A stretch of DNA of 22,098 bases from CAZDBA01 sp964503615. Lineage in GTDB: Bacteria > Planctomycetota > Planctomycetia > Pirellulales > Pirellulaceae. The position numbers and the translations under genes were made by a program. Below, piece after piece: positions 1 to 7,837 of the stretch. The first letter of the stretch is position 1, and each line of letters opens with the position of its first letter. The stretch covers positions 1-22,098 of the forward strand of contig CAZDBA010000083.1 in assembly GCA_964503615.1 (NCBI GenBank), given 5' to 3'. The notes under the pieces are model-generated. The model saw only the letters and a list, made by a program, of their open reading frames with translations. It was not told where the DNA came from and made no database searches.

Positions 1-39
1 TTCCTCGCTAACGCGTCGGGTTTCCATTTGCGCACATTT

Positions 40-60
40 GCGGGAGGGCGACGCTCCCGC
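40..60. repeat. Perfect GC-rich inverted repeat downstream of gyrB
   Basis: GCGGGAG (40-46) and CTCCCGC (54-60) form a perfect 7-bp stem around the 7-nt loop GGCGACG, 23 bp past the gyrB stop. No T-run follows on the minus strand, so it is not a classic intrinsic terminator, although it could stall polymerase or protect the mRNA 3' end. From memory, GGGAGGGCGACGCTCCC-like palindromes recur between genes in Rhodopirellula-type genomes. Only one copy occurs here, so membership of a dispersed family is an inference. Confidence 0.55.
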
Positions 61-83
61 GGAGCCACAGCCGTTCGTTCGCG

Positions 84-2585
84 TTAGATATCCAAATTCT
101 TGACGTCCAACGCGTGTTTTTCGATGAACTCCCGCCGTGGTTCGACTTTGTCGCCCATGAGGATTCGGAACATATCATCCGCATCCGCGGCGTTGGCCAT
201 GCTGACTTTGATTAGCGTTCGATTCTCCGGATCCAATGTTGTCTCGCGAAGTTCTTCCGCGTTCATTTCACCCAATCCTTTAAAGCGGGTGATTTGCATT
301 CCTTTTTCGCCGGCCGCTCGAATCGCTCCCAACAAACCTCTCAGGTCGTTGATACCGATCTCGTTGGATGAATCTTCTCCACCTTGTCGAACTGTATAGC
401 GGGCTATCTGGATTCCTGTGCGGTCTTGAGGCAACAAGCTTTCGATAGTGAAACCCAAATCGGCCAAGTCTTTCAACCCGGTATTAATCGTTCGGACCTC
501 ATAAAATTCGCTGATGCTGATTTTATCTTCTTCCGTACCGTCCGTTTCATTCGACTCGGTCGATTCATCTTCGGCACTCTTCTCTGCCTCTTCGCTATCC
601 TCGGTTTTCGATTTGGAATCGTCTACTGACAGATTCTCGTTCTCTTTGAGGAACGCATCTAACTCGGCTCGAGTCGAAAACCAGTGATCCTGAGATCCAA
701 CAACCACGTGATAAACGGGCAAACGTCCAGTTTCAAAATTAACCCGCTGCGAATGAGCCTTTAGGTTGATACCCCTTCGCTCAAGATCGAGAATCGCGGT
801 CTCCATACTGGCCATCGCCCGACAAAGTTTCTCAAAGTCTTTGCCCTCGATAACGGTACCGTCTTCGGTAACAAAAGAAACGTCGGTCATTCCCCGCGTC
901 ATCAACTGAGTTTTCATTTCTTCATCAGTTTGGATGTAATACGTTTTCCGTTTCTCTTTTACTCGAAACAGCGGCGGCTGGGCGATATAAACATGGCCCT
1001 GCTCCATCAACTGGTACATCTGGCGATAGAAAAAGCATAGCAGCAGTGTACGAATATGTGATCCATCCACATCCGCATCCGTCATGATGATAATTTTATC
1101 ATAACGTCGCTTAGTCAGGTCCAGCTCGGCACCTACACCGACTCGCAGTGCGCTGATAATACTGCGTACCTCTTCGTTCTCCAGTACTTTGTCTACGCGA
1201 GCCTTGTAAGCGTTAATGATCTTACCGCGAAGTGGCAGAATCGCCTGAAACTCTTTCAGGCGGCCACCTTCCGCACTTCCGCCGGCCGAGTCACCTTCGA
1301 CCAGGTACAGTTCACACTTTTCCATGTCGTTGGAAATACAATCTCGCAACTTGCCCGGCAATCCACCGCCTGACAAAACCGATTTACGTCGCACCGATTC
1401 TCGAGCCTTGCGAGCCGCTTCGCGTGCCTCGGCCGCTTGCATCCCTTTACGGACGATCGTCTTGGCGACTTTCGGATTCTCTTCCAAATAAGTCTTAAGG
1501 AATTCGCCCATTGCTGAGCTCACGATTCCTTCGACTTCGCCGTTACCTAATTTGGTTTTCGTTTGACCTTCGAACTGTGGCTCGGGAACCTTCATCGAGA
1601 TAATGGCCGTGATACCTTCGCGAAAATCCTCACCCGTTACGTTGATCTTGCCAAACAAATTCGCTTTCTTTCCGTACGAATTCAGCGTTCTTGTTAGAGC
1701 AGTTCGAAAACCTGAAACGTGAGTTCCACCCTCGTGGGTGTTAATGTTGTTCACGTAGGAGTGGACCGTTTCCGAGATATCGGTCGAGTATTGCAACGCG
1801 ATCTCAAAACCGACTCCTTCTGTTTCGCCAGCCAGAAAAACAACTTCTTTGTGAATCGGATCGCTGGATCGGTTGATGTGCTCTACATACTCGATAATTC
1901 CGCGCTCGTAGTAGAACTCGTCGCCCTCTCCGTTACGCTCATCCTTGTAGATAATCCGCACGCCACTGTTCAGGAAAGCCAGCTCCTGAAGTCTCTTGTG
2001 CAGGATCGAATATTCAAATTTAACCGTTTGAAAGATCTGCGCGTCGGGCTTGAAAGTCGTTTTCGTTCCGTGACGATCCGATTTACCAACCTTAGTTACG
2101 GGGCCAGTCGGTATTCCGCGTTCGTATTCCTGTTGGTGCATTTCTCCATCGCGGCAAACTTCGACCGCACACCATTCTGAAAGGAAATTCACGACGGTTA
2201 CGCCGACGCCGTGCAAACCACCGGTCGTTTGATAAGCACCTTTTTCGAATTTTCCGCCGAACTTAAGAAAGGTCATCACCCCTTCCAGCGTGGTGATCTC
2301 TCGATCCTCTTGCTCTGACAACTGGTCATGTCGATCGGTTGGAATTCCTCGACCGTCATCGCTGACTGTTACCGATCCCTCGTTATTGATCGTAACGTGG
2401 ATCTTGGTAGCAAACTTAGCCATCGCTTCGTCGATCGAGTTATCGACGACTTCGTAAACCAAGTGGTGTAGACCTCGGGCTGTGGTGTCACCGATGTACA
2501 TACTCGGCCGCTCTCGCACGTGTTCGAGATCGGACAAGCGTTGAAGGTCTTCCTGTTGATATTCTTTTTTTGCTTCTTTAGCCAT
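84..2585 (-). CDS. gyrB: DNA gyrase subunit B
   Basis: ATPase subunit of the type II topoisomerase that introduces negative supercoils together with GyrA. With the ATG at 2585 it has 833 residues, close to the ~804 of E. coli GyrB; a TTG at 2597 would add four. The GHKL ATPase motifs are present: EVVDNSIDEA (45-54), DDGRG (76-80), GGLHGVGV (122-129) and the QTKTKLG loop (341-347). The Toprim catalytic residues lie in EGDSAGG (430-436) and DADVDGS (503-509), and the C-terminal signature is FKGLGEMN. GDKVEPRREFIE near the end favours GyrB over ParE. Residues about 565-695 are an insertion within the Toprim/C-terminal part, as in the long GyrB class, and end in an Asp/Glu/Ser-rich stretch (654-688) that is probably disordered. 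It is last in the dnaN-dciA-gyrB run. No clear Shine-Dalgarno is visible, fitting co-transcription with dciA. Confidence 0.97.
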   Translation of the reverse strand: MAKEAKKEYQQEDLQRLSDLEHVRERPSMYIGDTTARGLHHLVYEVVDNSIDEAMAKFATKIHVTINNEGSVTVSDDGRGIPTDRHDQLSEQEDREITTLEGVMTFLKFGGKFEKGAYQTTGGLHGVGVTVVNFLSEWCAVEVCRDGEMHQQEYERGIPTGPVTKVGKSDRHGTKTTFKPDAQIFQTVKFEYSILHKRLQELAFLNSGVRIIYKDERNGEGDEFYYERGIIEYVEHINRSSDPIHKEVVFLAGETEGVGFEIALQYSTDISETVHSYVNNINTHEGGTHVSGFRTALTRTLNSYGKKANLFGKINVTGEDFREGITAIISMKVPEPQFEGQTKTKLGNGEVEGIVSSAMGEFLKTYLEENPKVAKTIVRKGMQAAEAREAARKARESVRRKSVLSGGGLPGKLRDCISNDMEKCELYLVEGDSAGGSAEGGRLKEFQAILPLRGKIINAYKARVDKVLENEEVRSIISALRVGVGAELDLTKRRYDKIIIMTDADVDGSHIRTLLLCFFYRQMYQLMEQGHVYIAQPPLFRVKEKRKTYYIQTDEEMKTQLMTRGMTDVSFVTEDGTVIEGKDFEKLCRAMASMETAILDLERRGINLKAHSQRVNFETGRLPVYHVVVGSQDHWFSTRAELDAFLKENENLSVDDSKSKTEDSEEAEKSAEDESTESNETDGTEEDKISISEFYEVRTINTGLKDLADLGFTIESLLPQDRTGIQIARYTVRQGGEDSSNEIGINDLRGLLGAIRAAGEKGMQITRFKGLGEMNAEELRETTLDPENRTLIKVSMANAADADDMFRILMGDKVEPRREFIEKHALDVKNLDI

Positions 2586-2597
2586 TTTATTTTTCAA

Positions 2598-2972
2598 TTA
2601 TCGATTGACATTGCCGACCCGAAAACGAAGATCTTTCAATTTCGCTTCCGGCATCAGATTTTGCATCGTAGTTAACAGTTTCTTTTTCTGAAAAGTTAGT
2701 TGTTGATTCACCATCGAATTGGCTACGGTGACTTCCAGCACGCCGCGTGAAATGTTGCCGGCCAGCGAAAGTTGATTCCATTTCGGTCCGACTGCCGAAT
2801 CCCAATTCGATCGTAGTTGTTGATTGTGTTGTTGTTGGGCGATACCGCGACGAGTAAGAAGTTGATTGACAAACGTTTGAGCTTTTTTTGGACGCACTCC
2901 GTATAGCGTTCTTTGCTTGACCAAATCATCGGCCTGCACAACATCCTTTTTATTTCGCTCCGCTGAATCCAT
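2598..2972 (-). CDS. dciA: DciA (DUF721) replicative helicase loader
   Basis: A 124-aa protein with a DUF721/DciA core in residues 54-122: NWDSAVGPKWNQLS, then RGVLEVTVANSMVNQQLTF, then LKDLRFRVG. This matches the family pattern W..vvG...., g.L.v.v.....qeL, i..irfr. DciA is the ancestral bacterial loader of DnaB, found where DnaC/DnaI are missing; that role is known for the family, not shown here. The N-terminal half is basic and polar and likely flexible. The gene starts 15 bp after the dnaN stop and its TAA abuts the TTG start option of gyrB, so the three are almost certainly one transcript. DUF721 genes also sit next to gyrB in actinobacteria, which supports the call. The start is the ATG at 2972. 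Confidence 0.85.
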   Translation of the reverse strand: MDSAERNKKDVVQADDLVKQRTLYGVRPKKAQTFVNQLLTRRGIAQQQHNQQLRSNWDSAVGPKWNQLSLAGNISRGVLEVTVANSMVNQQLTFQKKKLLTTMQNLMPEAKLKDLRFRVGNVNR

Positions 2973-2987
2973 TTCTCTGCCGATTTC

Positions 2988-4106
2988 CTATCTTCGATCT
3001 CGTGAAAGCGGCATGATGACGTATCCGTAATTGTCATCAGTTTGGCAATAAGCTGCCTGTTCCGCGTTTTCGAAATCGAAGGTAAACGTTTTGTCGGGCT
3101 GAAGTACTTTCAAAAAATCAGCCAGGTAACGGTGGTCCAAAGTGATCGTCAATTCTTCTGAATCGAACGAGACCGGCATCTCGACGCGCGATTGGCCAAC
3201 CTCTGCGGTGGAGTTGCTGAGCACCAACGATCCGTTGTTAAACGTAAAATCAATACCGCGGCTTTCGTCACTGGCTACGATCGCTGCCTGGCGAAGTGCT
3301 GAATACATAGGACCGATCGGAATATCGACTTTGATCGAATCGGTGCGTTTCGGCAGCACCTCTCGCCATTTGGGAAAACGACCTTCGACCAGACGGGAAT
3401 AAAACACACCCATTTCCAGTTTCACCAGTAGATCGTTGGCTCGGGGAGCGAGTTGGACTTTGGTATCACCCTCTGGCAACATCCGCGCCATCAACTGCAT
3501 GGCTCGGGAAGGCACAATCGTTGTCGAACCGCTGGTATCAGGTTCGCCGACTTTTTTGATCGGACCTTGCATCTTGGCCAGCCGCCGACCATCGGTACCC
3601 ACGGCGATTACCTGGTCTTTTTCCATTTCCAACAACACGCCGCCTAGCGCGTATCGACTGCTTTCCGCGTCCGTTGCAAACAAAGTTCGCTTGATCAGCT
3701 CCTGAAGCACATTCGATTCCAACTCGTAATAGCTCTTTTCGGAAAAGCCTACGACATCGGGAAACTCGTCCGGGTTTTGACCCTGCAATTCGAAGCGGCT
3801 GTTCTTACCGACGACCAAAGTCTTGTCTGAATCGGCTTCCAGCTCCAATACCTCATCGCTGGATTCGCGCAAAATCATGCTTAACCGAGTCACTGGCACG
3901 ACCGCGCTGCCGCCCGTGGCAATCTCTACATCGGGGACAATCAAGCGAACACCGACTTCGGTATCGGTCGCGGTCAATACGACCTCTTTCGAAGTCGCAT
4001 CGATCTTGATGTTTTGCAAAATCGCTTTGGGACTACGCGAAGGTGCGACAGCTGCAGCGATCTGGAACACTTTTTGAAATGAATCACGGTTGATTTTGAT
4101 CTTCAT
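2988..4106 (-). CDS. dnaN: DNA polymerase III beta subunit (sliding clamp)
   Basis: Processivity clamp that encircles DNA and tethers Pol III and other enzymes through clamp-binding motifs. The 372-aa protein is full length (E. coli 366). It starts MKIKINRDSFQKVFQIAAAV, has the usual LQNIKI and LTATDTEVGVR blocks of domain 1 and YALGGVLLE (about 151-159) of domain 2, and ends GYVIMPLSRDRR where the canonical C-terminus is yVvMPmrl. The ATG at 4106 is preceded by GAGG six bases upstream, a good ribosome binding site. It is the first gene of the dnaN-dciA-gyrB run and is separated from upstream dnaA by the AT-rich spacer, so it may have its own promoter there. Confidence 0.97.
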   Translation of the reverse strand: MKIKINRDSFQKVFQIAAAVAPSRSPKAILQNIKIDATSKEVVLTATDTEVGVRLIVPDVEIATGGSAVVPVTRLSMILRESSDEVLELEADSDKTLVVGKNSRFELQGQNPDEFPDVVGFSEKSYYELESNVLQELIKRTLFATDAESSRYALGGVLLEMEKDQVIAVGTDGRRLAKMQGPIKKVGEPDTSGSTTIVPSRAMQLMARMLPEGDTKVQLAPRANDLLVKLEMGVFYSRLVEGRFPKWREVLPKRTDSIKVDIPIGPMYSALRQAAIVASDESRGIDFTFNNGSLVLSNSTAEVGQSRVEMPVSFDSEELTITLDHRYLADFLKVLQPDKTFTFDFENAEQAAYCQTDDNYGYVIMPLSRDRR

Positions 4107-4460
4107 GGAATTCCTCAGAGAGCCTTAATACGGACTCAACAGTGTGATTTAACTTCTTATATATTTTTTTAATTAGTAGTTATTACTCTACGATCGAAAT
4201 GTTAATAACTACCACTTCGATTGGTTTATGTATTGGCAATGCAACAAGTTACAAAAACAGACGATACCTTGAAAACTTGTCTAAACAGTGTTGGATTAAT
4301 GTTGTGAACAGGTTGATGAAAATGTTTAAAAACGCTTAATCAGAAAAAGGGTGAAGATAAGTTCATACATACAAGGTTCGAGTAAACAAACCATCAATAG
4401 GTTTTCCACATATCTGACTGAGCTGTTTCATTGAGTTGGTTTTAGGGTTTTATCGATTAG
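4107..4460. other. oriC: AT-rich dnaA-dnaN spacer, candidate oriC
   Basis: A 354-bp gene-free spacer flanked by dnaA and dnaN, clearly richer in A+T than the genes around it. Positions 4151-4186 contain only 5 G/C in 36 bases and would suit a DNA unwinding element; they include TTAGTAG, which resembles a DnaA-trio tract. TTTTCCACA at 4402-4410 fits the relaxed DnaA-box consensus TTWTNCACA (one mismatch to TTATCCACA). Two weaker matches, TAAATCACA and CTGTTCACA, lie on the minus strand, the latter inside TGTTGTGAACAGG near 4301-4313. One good box is fewer than expected for a typical oriC, so this is a positional and compositional call. The dnaN promoter should also be here, but I cannot place it reliably. 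Confidence 0.45.
4402..4410 (+). promoter_or_regulatory. DnaA box-like 9-mer
   Basis: TTTTCCACA differs from the consensus TTATCCACA at one position and fully matches TTWTNCACA. It is the only good match in the dnaA-dnaN spacer. It lies about 50 bp past the dnaA stop, consistent with an origin element or DnaA autoregulation of dnaN, but a single 9-mer of this kind can occur by chance. Confidence 0.45.
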
Positions 4461-5591
4461 CTAATTCACTACTAACAAGAACTGATCGGTCAGTTTTCTC
4501 TTGAGTTCGGAAACGGTACTCGATAATTGTGGATCGCTGGCAATCAAGCCAGCCATATTCTTGTGTGCGTGAATGATGGTTGAGTGATCTCGCCCGCCGA
4601 AACAGTGACCAATTTTGGTAAAGCTTAATTGCAACAAGTCACGAGCAAGGAAGACGCAAATGTTACGCGCCATCACCGTGGTTTGTTTGCGACTTTTACT
4701 TTTAAGTTCCGACTCGGCCAATTCAAAATGTTTAGCTACTAATTGGGTGATCAATTGCATGTCCCGATCGTAGTGTCGGTTATCGCCGAAGAGAGACATT
4801 TTGATTTTGTCACAGCAAAGTGGAGTCTCCGCCGATTCGGGATCGAGAGAGTGTTTTAATTGGGCAAACAGTTGTGTCAGACGTGGCACTGGAAAATCAC
4901 AATGATCCACTACGAAATCGGTTGCCGAACTATCTAGGATGATGCCGAATCGCTCTGCCAGTTTGATCGCTATCGAGCGACGAGCTGCTTGTCCTGGTCG
5001 GTTAACAGGTAAAACTAATCCGTTGGCCAGCCTGCTACTGAGCTGTGGGATCAACCCTTCGCTGTTACCCGGCAAGCGATTCAGAGTAAAAATAACCGGT
5101 TTTTTGCGAGCGAAAAGCGAATCCAGCAACTTGACCAATTCTGTTTGGACCGCAGTTTTTCCGGCCAGCAGATTGAGATCGTCTATCACCAGAATTTCAG
5201 CAGTGAAAAGCCGTCTACGAAATTCGTCAATGCTGTCTGTTTGAATTGCGTCTCGATGTCGACGAACAATGTCGGCCGAACGGACAAAGGTGGGTGTAAC
5301 GTGGAGTTGTTTAGCCAAGCGGTTTGCGAACGCCATCGCAATCGAAGTCTTGCCATGCCCCGAACCACCATACAGCACCAACGGCCAGAACTCTTCGTGG
5401 AATTCAGTTGGATCAATCAGGCACTTGAGGGCTGAATTGGAGCTATCGCCGATAAACTGAGTTAGAAATCCAGCACCCAGTTCAGCGTCCCAACCGGAGT
5501 TCGCGGCGCGTGGAGACATGCTCTTGCAATCGGTGACCATCGCGGTCGATTGCAGGGGCAAAAAGAACAATTCTCCGCGGACCGCAGACAT
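4461..5591 (-). CDS. dnaA: Chromosomal replication initiator DnaA, short and divergent
   Basis: Initiator ATPase that binds DnaA boxes and melts oriC. From the ATG at 5591 it has 376 residues: Walker A GGSGHGKT (75-82, His where most DnaA have Leu), Walker B ILVIDD (133-138), sensor/box VII QLSSRL (183-188), and a domain IV DNA-binding helix-turn-helix at about 276-370 with GGRDHSTIIHAHK, the DnaA signature. The usual domain I (helicase/DiaA contact) and domain II linker, about 110 residues, are not recognisable. Domain III starts at about residue 36 (WDAELGAGFLTQFIGDSSNSAL). The start is uncertain: ATGs at 5675, 5591, 5540 and 5519 are in frame. I prefer 5591 because AAGG lies nine bases upstream, but conserved sequence begins only after 5519. 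Family members are usually 440-470 aa. It is clearly DnaA by domain IV, and no second dnaA is in the window. Confidence 0.9.
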   Translation of the reverse strand: MSAVRGELFFLPLQSTAMVTDCKSMSPRAANSGWDAELGAGFLTQFIGDSSNSALKCLIDPTEFHEEFWPLVLYGGSGHGKTSIAMAFANRLAKQLHVTPTFVRSADIVRRHRDAIQTDSIDEFRRRLFTAEILVIDDLNLLAGKTAVQTELVKLLDSLFARKKPVIFTLNRLPGNSEGLIPQLSSRLANGLVLPVNRPGQAARRSIAIKLAERFGIILDSSATDFVVDHCDFPVPRLTQLFAQLKHSLDPESAETPLCCDKIKMSLFGDNRHYDRDMQLITQLVAKHFELAESELKSKSRKQTTVMARNICVFLARDLLQLSFTKIGHCFGGRDHSTIIHAHKNMAGLIASDPQLSSTVSELKRKLTDQFLLVVN

Positions 5592-5697
5592 CCAAAATAG
5601 CCTTAAAAAACAGGGAAAAACAAAGCACTGACCAGCCCCGAAATTGTACCAAATTGTGGCCGTTTTAGCGACCATCAGAGGGTACTTTCCGGGCTTA

Positions 5698-5726
5698 AAT
5701 TCCGACTCGATTTTCCCAGCGGAATT
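5698..5726. repeat. Inverted repeat upstream of dnaA
   Basis: AATTCCG (5698-5704) and CGGAATT (5720-5726) are perfect 7-bp arms around a 15-nt spacer. The repeat lies between the cysteine desulfurase stop (5773) and every candidate dnaA start (5675 or lower). It could be an operator, a weak 3' structure of the upstream gene, or chance. No T-run follows on the minus strand. Confidence 0.35.
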
Positions 5727-5772
5727 AGGTCCGTTTTGAGCCCGATTTAGCCCTAATTTTGACCCAACTTTT

Positions 5773-6921
5773 TTACTTTTTGACGATCAGCGAGATTCGA
5801 GCGATTGCTTCTTCGATTTCCTGGCTCGTATTGGACAATCCAAGGCTAATTCGAACCGAACCTTCGATTATTTCGTGTGGCAAGCCCATGGCCAGCAAAA
5901 CAGGAGAGGGCTCACTTGATCCGCTGGCACAAGCCGAACCCGTCGAAAGATCCAGTCCCGCCATGTCAGCAGCCATCAAAAACGCTTGTCGATTAACGCC
6001 GGGAAACGAAATGTTCAACGTGTTAGGCAAACGAGCTGAATCGCTTCCGTTGGTGATGCCGCCCAACTGTTCCAAGCCGATTTGTAAACGGTCTCGTAGT
6101 TCAGACACAGCGTTATATGCTTCGCAATCTATAGAGCCACCTTTGTCCGCACAGCCGCTTAACTGCAAAGCGGTCAAAGTACCCACCGCCAAAGCGAGAT
6201 CTTCCGTACCAGGACGGATTCCCATTTGCTGAAAACCACCAAACAGAATGGGACTGGGTACAATATCCGGTTTGAGAACCAAGCCACCCACGCCGCGCGG
6301 ACCGTAGAACTTGTGTGCAGAGAACGTCATCGCGTCGACGCCCAAATCTTGAAACGAAACCGGGATCTTGGTAACCGCTTGAGTCGCATCACAGTGGATC
6401 GTTACACCTAGATCGCGACAGATCGCGGCCAGCTCCACAACCGGTTGGATCACGCCCGTTTCATTATTGGCCAACATCAGGCTTACCAAACGAGTATCAG
6501 CATTGATCAAGTTCCTGACTTGGTCGATTTCAACCACACCGCTACGAGTAACCGGGAGGGTGACGACCTCGAACCCGCGTTGGGCAAGCAGTTCAGCTGG
6601 CCCAAAAAGGCTGGGATGCTCGATCGAAGAAAGCAACACGCGGCCCGGTTCCGTACCGGCCAGACCCAGTAAAGCCAGATTGTTCGATTCGGTCCCACCG
6701 CTCGTAAAAATCAAACGATCAGCATTCATACCCGAAGTTTGGGCACCCAGCCATTGTAAAATTTGGGACCGGACCGACTCCAATTCCTGACGGACCCGCT
6801 GGCCCGATTGATGTTGGCTGGCTGGATTAACGTAACCCTTTTGGTGACACGCAAAGATCGCTTCAGCAACCCGAGGATCGATAGGAGTGGTAGAATTATG
6901 GTCGAGATAAATGCGTTGCAT
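5773..6921 (-). CDS. Cysteine desulfurase, NifS/IscS family
   Basis: PLP enzyme that takes sulfur from L-cysteine as an enzyme persulfide, leaving alanine, to feed Fe-S cluster or thio-cofactor synthesis. The 382-aa length is normal. It opens IYLDHNSTTPIDPRV and has the fold-type I cofactor pocket FTSGGTESNN (72-81), the ANNETG block (151-156), the PLP-binding lysine K204 in SAHKFYGPRG, and the catalytic cysteine C331 in STGSACASG. The loop spacing is that of group I (IscS/NifS) rather than SufS. No iscU, iscR or thiI lies next to it, so the sulfur acceptor cannot be inferred from context. The gene starts with the ATG at 6921 and ends 97 bp upstream of the first possible dnaA start, on the same strand. 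Whether to call it iscS or nifS is not decidable from the sequence alone. Confidence 0.93.
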   Translation of the reverse strand: MQRIYLDHNSTTPIDPRVAEAIFACHQKGYVNPASQHQSGQRVRQELESVRSQILQWLGAQTSGMNADRLIFTSGGTESNNLALLGLAGTEPGRVLLSSIEHPSLFGPAELLAQRGFEVVTLPVTRSGVVEIDQVRNLINADTRLVSLMLANNETGVIQPVVELAAICRDLGVTIHCDATQAVTKIPVSFQDLGVDAMTFSAHKFYGPRGVGGLVLKPDIVPSPILFGGFQQMGIRPGTEDLALAVGTLTALQLSGCADKGGSIDCEAYNAVSELRDRLQIGLEQLGGITNGSDSARLPNTLNISFPGVNRQAFLMAADMAGLDLSTGSACASGSSEPSPVLLAMGLPHEIIEGSVRISLGLSNTSQEIEEAIARISLIVKK

Positions 6922-6970
6922 TGACCGAGGGTACAGTTTGATTTGGTAGTGAATTTGCGGGGCAGGCTTG

Positions 6971-7720
6971 CTAATCCAAAAGCTTGGCGGCTTGGCGATC
7001 TTTTTCAGCTAGAGTGGTTTTTTCCAAGCTGTCATATACTTTCGCGCGGTTTCTTAAAAGCTCGGCGGTAGGTTTGACGGAGATCGCAGCAGTGAGTGAG
7101 CTTTCGGCAGCTTCGAAATCTTCGTTCTCCAACTGAGAAGAACCGGCAAGGGCCAGGTTTTCGCTTAGCCGTTTTTCTACTATTGCTTTAAATTCAGCAT
7201 CAGAAAAAGAATTGGTCTGGTTGGTAAGTTCGATTAAATCAGAAATCCCCCAATAGGCATTGTTGCGAGCCAGAGTAGCTACCGCAGGCCAAAGCACTTT
7301 TGACTTGCTTTTGTTTTTGCGTTTGAAACTCCAATCTTGCAAGTGAGACGATTTCATATAATTGATCAGGATGCGAGCATCAAAGTCGGGAGAATCAAGA
7401 TCGGATACGGAATCTTCGACCAAATGCCAGACTTTGTTCTGTCGGCCTGATAGCTTAACGAAGCCACTAGAAACCAGTTTTTGTTGAAAATCGGTGGTCG
7501 TACTGATATGGATGATTCCCCGTGGAGTCCAACCTAACCATTCGACTTTTGCATAACTGAATTTTCGTTGAGTAAAGTCGTCAGGAGAAAACTCGGTACC
7601 CTCTTTAACGCTGAGAGCGGAGATTACCAATAGCGCGATACCCAAGACGACGAGAGAGCCAAACCCACCCAGCACGAAATAGCTCGTTTTCCAACGTTTA
7701 ACGGGAACCGGTTCAGCCAT
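6971..7720 (-). CDS. Single-span membrane protein with C-terminal TPR-like segment
   Basis: A 249-aa protein I do not recognise as a named family. It has a short basic N-terminus (VPVKRWK), one strong membrane helix at about 14-38 (YFVLGGFGSLVVLGIALLVI), a middle region with no motif, and a helical C-terminus from about 195. There LENEDFEAAESSLTAAISVKPTAELLRNRAKVY reads like one to two tetratricopeptide repeats. The most likely topology is N-inside with the soluble part outside the cytoplasmic membrane, as in membrane-anchored scaffold proteins. The ATG at 7720 follows GAGAG at a short distance. It is 49 bp upstream of the cysteine desulfurase on the same strand and divergent from scpB, so it may be first in that transcript. 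A functional link to the desulfurase is not supported by anything visible. Confidence 0.75.
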   Translation of the reverse strand: MAEPVPVKRWKTSYFVLGGFGSLVVLGIALLVISALSVKEGTEFSPDDFTQRKFSYAKVEWLGWTPRGIIHISTTTDFQQKLVSSGFVKLSGRQNKVWHLVEDSVSDLDSPDFDARILINYMKSSHLQDWSFKRKNKSKSKVLWPAVATLARNNAYWGISDLIELTNQTNSFSDAEFKAIVEKRLSENLALAGSSQLENEDFEAAESSLTAAISVKPTAELLRNRAKVYDSLEKTTLAEKDRQAAKLLD

Positions 7721-7837
7721 GGGGAACTCTCAAAAACCTAAATTGATCTTGTTGGGTTTATCCTACACCAGCATACTTGCCGACAAAAATAGAGCCTATA
7801 TCGCATATCAACTCCGCGGGATTTTACGGGTTGGATT

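Noticed and set aside
1719..2180. 153-codon plus-strand frame inside gyrB
   Set aside because: Antisense shadow of well-conserved gyrB sequence.
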